NCBI GenBank assembly: GCA_035264885.1
Contig: DATFPK010000145.1
Coordinates: 1 to 5,406, forward strand
Length of the DNA stretch: 5,406 nucleotides
Direction of reading: 5' to 3'
Source of the DNA: DATFPK01 sp035264885
Lineage (GTDB): Bacteria > Actinomycetota > Thermoleophilia > Solirubrobacterales > 70-9
Shown here: positions 1-5,406 of the stretch, piece after piece
Layout of the letters: every line of letters starts with the position of its first letter
Position numbering within the stretch: the first letter of the stretch is position 1
Notes under the pieces: generated by a model
Told to the model about the DNA's origin: nothing
Databases searched by the model: none
What the model saw: only the letters and a program-made list of their open reading frames with translations
Translations under genes and position numbers: made by a program

Positions 1-810
1 GTCGCCATCCACCGGCGTGAACACCGGATCCACGGCCCGGCCCAGTCCGGCCGTCGCGGCTCTCGCGACCATCGAGCAGCCCCGCTTGTCGAGTGACGCG
101 TCCGTGCACACGCACACCGGCGTCGAGTTCCCCTCCGGCACGCGGAACTCGGGAGGGCTCTCCATCGCCGCGATCGCCTCAGCACCGCGAAGGACCTCGC
201 CCTCCTCGCCCACCGGACCGGCCAGCACCGAGCCGTCCTCGTCGATCACGTCGCCGGCGGCGTTCACGCCGGCGATCGCGGCGACGGTGTGGCCCGTGCC
301 GGTGACGAGCCCGGCGTAGCCGACGCCTCCCTGCCGTGCCCGCTCCCTGCCGAGGATCTTTCCCACGGTCGCCCCGGTGCCCACGCCGACACGACCTCGT
401 GCCGGCACACCCGGGCGGGCGGCCTCGCAGGCCGCGTATCCCTCGTCCGGGCCTGGACGAACCGTCCCGCTCCCCGACGGCAGGTCGTAGATCACCGCCG
501 CCGGGACGAGCGGCACGCGCCCGTAAGGCGTGAAGTAACCGCGCTCGTGCTCCTCCAGCCAGCGGACCACGCCGTCGGCCGCGGCCAGCCCGAAGGCGCT
601 GCCTCCGGTGAGCAGGACCGCATTCGCCTCCTGCGCGTTGGCGAGCGGCCGCAGGACGTCGGTCTCACGGGTGCCGGGCCCGCCGCCGTGCACGCAGACG
701 CCCCCACGGGTCTCCGGCGGCGGAAGCACAACCGTGCAACCGGTCCCCCCCTCCGGATCCGACCAATGCCCGACGGCGAACCCGTCCGGCAGCGGCGGCG
801 GCTCGCTCAC
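1..810 (-). CDS. P1 family peptidase (S58, DmpA/β-aminopeptidase-like), 3' end missing
   Basis: This is an Ntn-fold hydrolase of the DmpA/P1 family. Members are made as a precursor that cleaves itself into two chains and then release N-terminal or β-amino acids from small peptides or amides; the substrate here cannot be told. I read 270 codons without a stop from a GTG at 810 to the window edge. Family blocks appear in order: GHWSDPEGGTGCTVVL (14-29), GGGPGTRETDVL (about 42-53), LLTGGSAFGLAAADGVVRWL (about 66-85), VPLVPAAVIYDL (99-110) and GVGTGATVGK (142-151). The predicted self-cleavage site is Asn228-Ser229 within GNSTP (codons at 129-124), followed by the TDASLDK block and the PVDGD block at the edge. 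Family proteins are usually about 320-370 residues, so the end of the β chain is missing. The GTG is chosen because a GGGGAAGG ribosome site lies 8 nt upstream, the protein then begins just before the first family block, and it overlaps the mutM stop as GTGA. No signal peptide is visible, so it is probably cytoplasmic. Confidence 0.9.
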   Translation of the reverse strand, partial: MSEPPPLPDGFAVGHWSDPEGGTGCTVVLPPPETRGGVCVHGGGPGTRETDVLRPLANAQEANAVLLTGGSAFGLAAADGVVRWLEEHERGYFTPYGRVPLVPAAVIYDLPSGSGTVRPGPDEGYAACEAARPGVPARGRVGVGTGATVGKILGRERARQGGVGYAGLVTGTGHTVAAIAGVNAAGDVIDEDGSVLAGPVGEEGEVLRGAEAIAAMESPPEFRVPEGNSTPVCVCTDASLDKRGCSMVARAATAGLGRAVDPVFTPVDGD

Positions 811-1796
811 CGCCGGGGCCTTCCCCGCGGAGCGGCCCTCGATCGCCTTCTGGACCGGCGGCGGAGCCGTTCCTGGCAGACGGGGCAGAAGTAGGTCGAG
901 CGCCCGGTCACGACGATCCGCTGGATCACCCCACCGTCGTCGCGCCGGCAAGCGCCCCCCTCCCGAGTGTGGACCAGGAACTCCTCCTGCATGGATCCCC
1001 GCTCCCCGCGGGCGTCGCGGTAGTCGTCGATGCTCGCCCCGCCGTGGTCGAGCCCCGCCTCGAGCGCGCCGACGATGCCGTCGACCAGCCGCTCCGCCTG
1101 CTCGAGCTTCATCGAGCCAGCCGGCGAGAGCGGATGAAGCCGCGCCCGCCAGAGCGCCTCGTCCGCGTAGATGTTCCCGATCCCCGCCACGCGCGATTGG
1201 GTCAGGAGAAACGACTTGAGCGGCGCCTTCCGGCCCTTCGCCAGCTCGAGCAGGCGCTCGGGCGTCAGCTCGCCCGAGAGCGGCTCCACCCCGAGCCGGT
1301 CGGCGAAGTAGTCCTCGAGCTGATCGCCCTCGTCGAGGACGACCGCCTGCCCGAAGCGCCTGACGTCGGTGAAGAGCAGCTCTCCTCCGTCGTCGAGCTG
1401 GAAGCGGGCTCGGACGTGGCTGGGCTCCGGCGGGGACTCATAGACGCGCGGTTGACGCGAGGGCGCGCGAGGCTCAGCCGAGCGCGTCCCGTGTGATGCT
1501 GGCTCGGTCTTCATCAGGTCGGCGGTTGCCTCTCCGCCGGGCTCCCTGATCAGGAGGTTGCCCGTCATCCGGAGGTGGAGCGCCAGGGTCCGGCCGCCCT
1601 CCAAGCCGATCAGCAGGTACTTGCCCCGGCGCGCGACCGCCGTCACCTGGCGGCCGGCAACCGCACGCTCGAGCGCCCGGGGCGGCTCGGGCCGCGTGAG
1701 CCGCTCGTCCAGCACCGAGGCCGCGTCGATCCGCTTCCCGACGAGCTCGGGCTCCAGCTGGCGGCGAACGGTCTCCACCTCCGGCAGTTCGGGCAT
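807..1796 (-). CDS. mutM: Formamidopyrimidine-DNA glycosylase (Fpg/MutM), with insertion and altered zinc finger
   Basis: This bifunctional base-excision repair enzyme removes 8-oxoguanine and ring-opened purines from DNA and nicks the abasic site. The N-terminus is MPELPEVETV: after Met removal Pro2 is the Schiff-base nucleophile, with Glu3 beside it. Lys59 (RRGKYLL) is the conserved catalytic lysine. Met77 in LRMTGN and DVRRFG (144-149) match the lesion-probing loops, and GIGNIYADEALW (205-216) belongs to the helix-two-turn-helix region. Arg299 in GRSTYFC is the phosphate-binding arginine. Three things are odd. Residues about 92-121 are an extra, probably disordered Pro/Arg/Ser-rich stretch between two β strands, where E. 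coli Fpg has only about ten residues. The zinc finger has Cys283, Cys304 and Cys307, but the second cysteine position is occupied by Asp286. After residue 308 there is an Arg-rich tail of about 20 residues, where the family normally stops. The length is 329 residues against about 270-290 usual. The start is fixed by MPELPEVE, yet no Shine-Dalgarno sequence is visible in the 21 nt after the xerD stop. Confidence 0.96.
   Translation of the reverse strand: MPELPEVETVRRQLEPELVGKRIDAASVLDERLTRPEPPRALERAVAGRQVTAVARRGKYLLIGLEGGRTLALHLRMTGNLLIREPGGEATADLMKTEPASHGTRSAEPRAPSRQPRVYESPPEPSHVRARFQLDDGGELLFTDVRRFGQAVVLDEGDQLEDYFADRLGVEPLSGELTPERLLELAKGRKAPLKSFLLTQSRVAGIGNIYADEALWRARLHPLSPAGSMKLEQAERLVDGIVGALEAGLDHGGASIDDYRDARGERGSMQEEFLVHTREGGACRRDDGGVIQRIVVTGRSTYFCPVCQERLRRRSRRRSRAAPRGRPRR
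819..826 (-). promoter_or_regulatory. Ribosome binding site of the P1 peptidase gene
   Basis: On the minus strand the sequence GGGGAAGG lies 8 nt before the GTG at 810-808 and inside the 3' end of mutM. It supports this GTG over reading further upstream, where the same frame stays open but has no ATG or GTG nearby. Confidence 0.6.
1434..1523 (-). repeat. Putative in-frame palindromic insertion inside mutM
   Basis: This stretch of about 90 bases encodes mutM residues about 92-121. It lies between the strand ending in MTGNLLI and the strand starting HVRARF, which are close together in normal Fpg proteins. It keeps the reading frame and has no stop. Its middle holds the imperfect palindrome at 1461-1489. 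The protein it encodes is rich in Pro, Arg, Ser and Glu and resembles no Fpg segment I know. The boundaries are estimated from the family architecture and may be off by several codons. A mobile palindromic element of the Rickettsia RPE kind is one explanation; a clade-specific loop is the other. No second copy was found in this window. Confidence 0.4.
1461..1489. repeat. Imperfect 29-bp palindrome (potential hairpin)
   Basis: On the plus strand the arms are GGGCGCGC (1461-1468) and GCGCGTCC (1482-1489), pairing over 8 positions with one G·T wobble. Inside them GA (1469-1470) faces GA (1480-1481), a tandem G·A mismatch of the sheared type. GGC then pairs with GCC around a TCA loop, with exact symmetry about base 1475. 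The structure is better on the plus strand. On the mRNA-sense strand the wobble becomes A·C and the GA pairs become U·C mismatches, so a single-stranded DNA or antisense RNA form would fold better than mutM mRNA. Confidence 0.55.
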
Positions 1797-1817
1797 GCAG
1801 CGGAGGCTAATGACCGG

Positions 1818-2786
1818 CTAGTGCGGGAGGTGAGCCCTCGGGTGGGCCTTGAAGTAGGCCTCCTTGAGCTCCTCGCCTGAGAGGTGCGTATAGAGCTGCG
1901 TGGTCGAGAGGTCGGCGTGCCCGAGCATCTCCTGGACCGAGCGCAGGTCGCAGCCGCCCGCCAGCAGGTGGGTCGCGAAGGAGTGCCGGAGCGTGTGGGG
2001 GCTCATCCGCTCCCCGAGACCCGCCGACTCGGCGTGCCGGAGGACGATCTTGTAGAGGCCCTGCCGGGTGAGTGGGCCGCCCCGGAAGTTGACGAACAGC
2101 TTGCGCTCCTCGGGGGCATGGACCAGCTTCCCGCGCGCCGACCGCAGATAGACACGGAGCGCCGCGACGGCCTTGCCGCCGATCGGAACCAGGCGCTCCT
2201 TGGAGCCCTTGCCCCGCGCCCTCACGATTCCGTGGTCGAGGTCGACGTCGCCGACCTCCAGCGAGATCGTCTCCGATGCGCGCAGCCCCGACGCGTACAT
2301 CGACTCGAGGAGTGCCCGGTCACGGACCGTCACCGGATCGTCCCCTCGCGGCTGCGCCAGCAGCCGCTGCACCTCGCCGTAGCTCAGGACCTCGGGAAGC
2401 TTCTTCCCGCGCCGCGGTGTCTCCAGCCTCGCGGCCGGGTCGTCCTCGATCGTCTCCTCCCTGCGCAGGTGCCGGTAGAAGGACCGCAGACACGCCGCCT
2501 TGCGGTGGACGGTGGCCGTCGAACAGGGTTGCCGGCCGTTCCCGTCGCCCTGCGCGAGGTCGGCGAGGAAGTCGGAGAGGTCACCGGCGTCGGCGCTCGT
2601 CGCGTCCTTGTCGCGCTCCGCCAGGAAGCGGCCGAACTGGAGCAGGTCGGTTCGGTACGCGGCCAGCGTGTTCCGCGACAGTCCCCGCTCGAACTCCAGG
2701 TGAGCGAGGAAATCCAGGACCAGCGCCTCGTACCGCTCCGAGGGCTGCCGGGCGGTGCCTTGGCGCGTGGGCGCCATCGTGGCCAT
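1818..2786 (-). CDS. xerD: Tyrosine recombinase, XerD-like
   Basis: This is a site-specific recombinase that probably acts with a partner Xer protein at the dif site to resolve chromosome dimers at division. It has the two expected domains: an N-terminal SAM-like core-binding domain (about residues 18-110, including FERGLSRNTLAAYRTDL) and a C-terminal catalytic domain (about 130-315). All active-site residues are present: Arg169 in ASGLRASE, Lys193 in RGKGSKERLVP, His264 and Arg267 in HTLRHSFATHLL, His290 in MLGHADLSTTQ, and the nucleophile Tyr299 in QLYTHL. The length of 322 residues is slightly above the usual 295-310, from a short N-terminal leader and a Gly-rich loop near residues 79-90. 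The ATG at 2786 has GGGGAA about 9 nt upstream; Met4 is a possible second start. The gene sits between the Nudix gene and mutM, with 41-nt and 21-nt gaps. Its housekeeping neighbours and the lack of phage or transposon genes argue for a chromosomal Xer protein. Telling XerD from XerC needs a tree. Confidence 0.92.
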   Translation of the reverse strand: MATMAPTRQGTARQPSERYEALVLDFLAHLEFERGLSRNTLAAYRTDLLQFGRFLAERDKDATSADAGDLSDFLADLAQGDGNGRQPCSTATVHRKAACLRSFYRHLRREETIEDDPAARLETPRRGKKLPEVLSYGEVQRLLAQPRGDDPVTVRDRALLESMYASGLRASETISLEVGDVDLDHGIVRARGKGSKERLVPIGGKAVAALRVYLRSARGKLVHAPEERKLFVNFRGGPLTRQGLYKIVLRHAESAGLGERMSPHTLRHSFATHLLAGGCDLRSVQEMLGHADLSTTQLYTHLSGEELKEAYFKAHPRAHLPH

Positions 2787-2827
2787 GCCAAGTACTTCCC
2801 CGGCCGGCCGCGTGTCCCTTCCCGGGC
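2787..2827 (-). promoter_or_regulatory. Leader of xerD with ribosome binding site
   Basis: This 41-base gap between the Nudix stop and the xerD ATG is the longest non-coding stretch in the window. On the minus strand it holds GGGGAA (2801-2796), a Shine-Dalgarno sequence about 9 nt before the ATG. It partly overlaps a perfect 10-bp palindrome, CGGCCGGCCG (2801-2810). The palindrome has no loop and no T-run after it, so I do not call a terminator. No -35/-10 pair is evident. Confidence 0.4.
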
Positions 2828-3358
2828 CTAGAGCAGCTGCCTGAGCGTGAGCAGCCCGATCAGCGACTTGGCGTCCTCGCAGCGGGCGATCGCGTCGTCG
2901 ATCCGCTCGAGAGGGAACTCGACGATCTCGATCCGCTCCCCGTCGGAGGGCCCGCCGGGCACGTCATAGAGCTCGGTTGCGAGGAAGAGCCAGACGCGCT
3001 CGTTCGCGAAGCCCGGGCTGGTGTAGAAGCTCTTCAGCTCGCGCCAGTCTCCCGCCGACTTGCCGATCTCCTCCGCCAGCTCGCGCTGGGCGCACTCCAG
3101 AGGAGTCTCCTCCTCCACATCGAGCTTGCCCGCGGGCAGCTCGAGCAGCGCCGGATCCTCGACCGCCTCGCGCGGCTGCTCGACCATGTAGAGGGTCCGG
3201 CCGTCGTGCGGGACAACGCAGACGGCGCCCGGGTGGACGACGACCTGCCGCGTCGCCCGGCTGCCGTCGGCGTACTGGAAGGTCTCCATCCGGACGGAGG
3301 CGATCGGCCCGCGGTGGACGAGCTTTCCTCCGACCTTCTTGAGCCGGTCGTCGCTCAC
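2828..3358 (-). CDS. Nudix hydrolase, ADP-ribose pyrophosphatase-like
   Basis: This enzyme probably hydrolyses ADP-ribose or a related nucleoside diphosphate derivative to AMP and a sugar phosphate, using Mg2+ or Mn2+ in the cytoplasm. The Nudix box spans Gly77 to Gly99, ending in RELAEEIG, with Arg92, Glu93, Glu96 and Glu97 as the helix residues that bind metal. The spacing between Gly77 and RE is one residue longer than the textbook GX5EX7RE, a form I associate with actinobacterial ADP-ribose pyrophosphatases. LPAGKLD comes just before, and Pro115 in SPGFANE lies about 16 residues after the box, the position used to mark the ADP-ribose subgroup. The N-terminal part (about 12-45, VHRGPIASVRMETFQYADGS) matches the strand region before the fold in NudF-type enzymes. 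The length of 176 residues is normal. The start is GTG at 3358, which overlaps the DUF3866 stop as GTGA and has GGGAG 8 nt upstream. The substrate is inferred from family motifs; another nucleotide sugar is possible. Confidence 0.9.
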   Translation of the reverse strand: MSDDRLKKVGGKLVHRGPIASVRMETFQYADGSRATRQVVVHPGAVCVVPHDGRTLYMVEQPREAVEDPALLELPAGKLDVEEETPLECAQRELAEEIGKSAGDWRELKSFYTSPGFANERVWLFLATELYDVPGGPSDGERIEIVEFPLERIDDAIARCEDAKSLIGLLTLRQLL

Positions 3359-4371
3359 GCCACGCGCTCCCGCCGGGCCACCGCCGCGAGGCCGTCCCCA
3401 GCCGCCAGCGCCATGGCAAAGAAGAGCCTGTCATCGGCGATCTCCCTCCCCATGTGATCCGCCGGCAGCCCACTCGCCGCGTACTCCTCCAAGGGCGCGT
3501 CACGAATCAGGAGCTCGTGCCGCTCGCCGCACGCCTCCTGCAATTCGTCGAGCGGCCCATCCGCCGGGGCCGCGACCTGAAGATCCCGGAGCACCATCCG
3601 GAGGACCGTCGCAGTGTGGTGGCTGAGCCCACGATGGCGGTCGCGCGGGTCGCCGTCGGACATCCGTGGCGCGAGCAGCGTCTCCAGGCCGAGCGCGCTC
3701 GCCGCGTGTGCCGTCTCGAGCGCCGCCATGCCGCCGTGACCGAGCGCGGAGCCGGATCCCGCGAGGCCCGGCCCCGGCCCCGCGATCGCGGCATCCCAGC
3801 CGAGGGGGCCGGCGGCCGCCCAGAGCGCGCCGATCGTGGTCAGGGCCTCCAGGTCGCCACCGAAGGTCGGTCCCGCCGTGACGTGAGCCTCGATCAACTC
3901 CGCGGACCGCAGCTCGGCGACCGCACGGGAGAGGCGTCCCGGCAGAGCTCCACCCCAGGTCTGGATGTAGCCGATTCGCAGATGCGGCGCCGCCCGATGC
4001 GCGGCCCAGGCCGCCGGCGCCAGCTGGCTGTGGAGCGCCAGCACCAGGACGGGAATGATCCGCGGCTCCGCCTCCCAGCGGGAGGCCTCCGCCGGCTCGA
4101 CCGAGTGCTGGAGCGAGGTGTAGTTGAGCTTCATCGCGGTCGCCGCGTCCCCGCCCTCGGAATCAAGCCCGCGGGTGAGATTGACGTGTACGACGTCGAA
4201 CCCGCCCGACCCCAATCCGAGATCGAGCGCCTCGGGGTTGAGGATCACCTCGTCTCCCTCGCGGACCTCGCCAACCAGGCCCTCGTCGGCCCATGCCGGC
4301 CGCTCCTCGCCGCCGACGCGGACGCGCAGCGGCTCGGCCTGGCTGACCATCCCCCTACGAAGCTTCAGCAT
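3355..4371 (-). CDS. DUF3866 family protein, function unknown
   Basis: I recognise this as DUF3866, a family of about 350 residues found in Actinobacteria and Firmicutes whose activity is unknown to me. The N-terminal part (about 2-66) is a β-rich module opening with LKLRRGMV and ending in LGLGSGGFDVVHVNL. The body then shows the family's Gly- and His-rich motifs: MKLNYTSLQH (80-89), LHSQLAP (113-119), RIGYIQTWGGALPG (132-145), TAGPTFGGDLEA (165-176), GPGPGLAGSGSALG (198-211), and RMSDGD with RHRGLSHHTATVL (236-257). The repeated Gly-rich loops and the paired histidines suggest a nucleotide- or metal-using enzyme, but that is inference. No signal peptide or clear membrane helix is seen. The ATG at 4371 overlaps the peptidase gene by 17 nt; GGAG lies 10 nt upstream, and alignment to the family's first strand favours it over Met8. 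The stop overlaps the Nudix GTG, so the two are probably translated together and may share a pathway. Confidence 0.88.
   Translation of the reverse strand: MLKLRRGMVSQAEPLRVRVGGEERPAWADEGLVGEVREGDEVILNPEALDLGLGSGGFDVVHVNLTRGLDSEGGDAATAMKLNYTSLQHSVEPAEASRWEAEPRIIPVLVLALHSQLAPAAWAAHRAAPHLRIGYIQTWGGALPGRLSRAVAELRSAELIEAHVTAGPTFGGDLEALTTIGALWAAAGPLGWDAAIAGPGPGLAGSGSALGHGGMAALETAHAASALGLETLLAPRMSDGDPRDRHRGLSHHTATVLRMVLRDLQVAAPADGPLDELQEACGERHELLIRDAPLEEYAASGLPADHMGREIADDRLFFAMALAAGDGLAAVARRERVA
3367..3371 (-). promoter_or_regulatory. Ribosome binding site of the Nudix gene
   Basis: GGGAG on the minus strand lies 8 nt before the GTG at 3358-3356, inside the last codons of the DUF3866 gene. It decides for the GTG start, which also gives a full-length Nudix protein. 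Confidence 0.6.
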
Positions 4372-5406
4372 CTCCCGCGATCTCCAGCGCCTCCTCGCAC
4401 ACGGCGAGCATCTCCACGATCGCGTTCTCGGTGACCAGCTCCTGCGGCGTGTGGTTCGCCTCGGTTCCGTTCGCGAGCAGGACCGCTTCGTATCCGGACG
4501 CCACCAGGGCGTTCGCGTCGCTGCCCCCGCCGGTCGCCACGAGCTTCGGCTCGTGTCCCCTCCGGCGCAGCGCCTCGGCAGCGATCCGCACCGCCTGGGC
4601 CTTCGGGTCGAGCCGATAGCCGCGGAACATCTCGATCACCCGGGCGTCGACGTCACAGCCCTGCTCCCCGGCGGCCCACGTACAGGCGTCCACCATCTCC
4701 CCGATCGTCGCGGCCGCTCGCTCGCCCTCCACGCTTCGCGCTTCCCCGAGGATCCTGCAGTGCCCCGCCACCACGTTCGAGGCGGTTCCGCCCTCGACGA
4801 TGCCGATGTTCGCCGTGGTCTCCTCGTCCAGCCGGCCGAGCTTCATCCCGGCGACTGCGGCCGCCGCCGCCGCGATCGCGCTATGACCGTCCTCGGGGTT
4901 GATCCCGGCGTGGGCCTCCTGGCCGGTGAACTCGGCGATCAGCCGCTTGTAGGTCGGCGCGGCGACGATCACCTCGCCGATCGGCGTGGCGTGGTCGAGC
5001 ACGAACCCGCAGGGGGCGCGCAGGGCTGAGACGTCGAGCTCCTTGGCGCCGCGCAGGCCGTCCTCCTCGGCCACCGTGAAGACGAGCTCGACGCCGACGG
5101 CGGCGGGCTCGGCGACATGGCGCGCCGCCAGCTCCATCAGCACGGTGACCGCCGCCTTGTTGTCGGCACCCAGGATCGTGCCCCCGCGGCTGCGGAACAC
5201 GCCGTTCTCGCGAGCGACCACGATCGGAGCCTCGTGCGGCACCGTGTCGAGGTGGGCGAAGAAGGAGACCCATCGCTCGCTGCGACCCGGCACGCGGGCG
5301 ATCAGATTTCCCGCGCCGGCTCTCGCCGGAGTGGCCGCGGCGTCCTCGGCGACGTCGACGCCGCGCCCGCGCAGCTCATCGAGCACCGCGTCCGCGACCT
5401 GGCGCT
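4355..5406 (-). CDS. M20 family metallopeptidase (PepT/YqjE-like), 5' end missing
   Basis: This is a two-zinc exopeptidase of the M20 family, most like peptidase T and YqjE, which remove N-terminal residues from short peptides in the cytoplasm. The frame is open to the right edge. The first apparent start, a GTG at 5386, is probably internal, because the frame reads RQVADA before it and this continues the family's N-terminal helix; roughly 15-30 residues are likely missing. Counting from the GTG codon, the metal ligands are His45 and Asp47 in FFAHLDTVP, the bridging Asp75 in LGADNKAAV, Glu107-Glu108 in TVAEEDGL (general base and ligand), Asp131 in FVLDHATP, and His312 near the end in EANHTPQE. 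The dimerisation domain (about 140-250) contains QEAHAGINPEDGHSA, whose His is conserved, and an alanine run at 172-177. TGGGSDANAL (285-294) is a typical M20 C-terminal block. All catalytic positions are intact. Peptidase T (tripeptidase) and a broader M20 amidohydrolase cannot be told apart here. The stop lies 17 nt inside the DUF3866 gene. Confidence 0.92.
   Translation of the reverse strand, partial: RQVADAVLDELRGRGVDVAEDAAATPARAGAGNLIARVPGRSERWVSFFAHLDTVPHEAPIVVARENGVFRSRGGTILGADNKAAVTVLMELAARHVAEPAAVGVELVFTVAEEDGLRGAKELDVSALRAPCGFVLDHATPIGEVIVAAPTYKRLIAEFTGQEAHAGINPEDGHSAIAAAAAAVAGMKLGRLDEETTANIGIVEGGTASNVVAGHCRILGEARSVEGERAAATIGEMVDACTWAAGEQGCDVDARVIEMFRGYRLDPKAQAVRIAAEALRRRGHEPKLVATGGGSDANALVASGYEAVLLANGTEANHTPQELVTENAIVEMLAVCEEALEIAGDAEAS

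Noticed and set aside
17..1219. Several plus-strand open frames over the left part
   Set aside because: The minus strand reads as a P1 peptidase and the end of MutM with family motifs throughout, so these frames are shadows.
1818..2786. XerD-like recombinase as the integrase of a mobile element
   Set aside because: It has standard Xer length and motifs and sits in a tight housekeeping gene run. There is no tRNA, attachment-site repeat or phage gene in the window.
2801..2810. CGGCCGGCCG palindrome as a terminator between the Nudix gene and xerD
   Set aside because: It is a loopless 10-bp palindrome, no T-run follows, and it overlaps the xerD ribosome site. Such palindromes are common at this GC content.
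1884..2831. Long plus-strand open frame (315 codons) opposite xerD
   Set aside because: It is antisense to a recombinase with every catalytic residue intact. The translation is Arg/Leu/Pro-rich with no recognisable domain, which is typical of shadow frames in very GC-rich DNA.
2276..3457. Plus-strand open frame of 393 codons across xerD and the Nudix gene
   Set aside because: It runs antisense through two clear genes and their intergenic gap. The product is a low-complexity Arg/Pro/Ala sequence with no motif.
3454..4434. Plus-strand open frame of 326 codons opposite DUF3866
   Set aside because: The minus strand carries the full set of DUF3866 motifs. The plus-strand product is Arg-rich and unrecognisable.
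4851..4880. GCC-rich simple repeat in the M20 gene
   Set aside because: It encodes a short alanine run in the helical dimerisation domain and is expected from codon bias, not a distinct repeat element.

Overview
The window is GC-rich (mostly G/C third positions) and carries six protein genes, all on the minus strand and nearly gapless. Both edges cut a gene. The composition, the actinobacterial style of the proteins (DUF3866, an ADP-ribose-pyrophosphatase-like Nudix with a lengthened box) and the frequent GTG starts suggest a high-GC actinobacterium. A deep lineage such as Thermoleophilia is a guess from gene content and was not tested.

In transcription order (right to left): an M20 metallopeptidase of the PepT/YqjE type (cut at its 5' end by the right edge, 5406-4355); a DUF3866 protein (4371-3355); a Nudix hydrolase resembling ADP-ribose pyrophosphatase (3358-2828); a XerD-like tyrosine recombinase (2786-1818); formamidopyrimidine-DNA glycosylase MutM (1796-807); and an S58/DmpA-type P1 peptidase whose 3' end runs off the left edge (810-1). 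Junctions are a 17-nt overlap, a GTGA 4-nt overlap, a 41-nt gap, a 21-nt gap and a second GTGA overlap. This layout fits one polycistronic unit with translational coupling. I saw no promoter, convincing terminator, RNA gene, CRISPR array or complete transposon. No stretch over 300 bases lacks a gene; the largest gap is 41 bases.

The genes are housekeeping in character. MutM removes oxidised guanine from DNA, XerD resolves chromosome dimers, the Nudix enzyme probably clears ADP-ribose or related nucleotides, and the two terminal genes are peptidases. DUF3866 has no known function; its place between the peptidase and the Nudix gene is the main clue to it.

The most unusual locus is mutM. It has an in-frame insertion of about 30 codons built around an imperfect palindrome (1461-1489), it lacks one of the four zinc-finger cysteines, and it has an Arg-rich C-terminal tail. 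The insertion looks like a palindromic element that has settled inside a coding gene, but its repeat status cannot be shown from this window alone. I found no clear undescribed multi-gene system.
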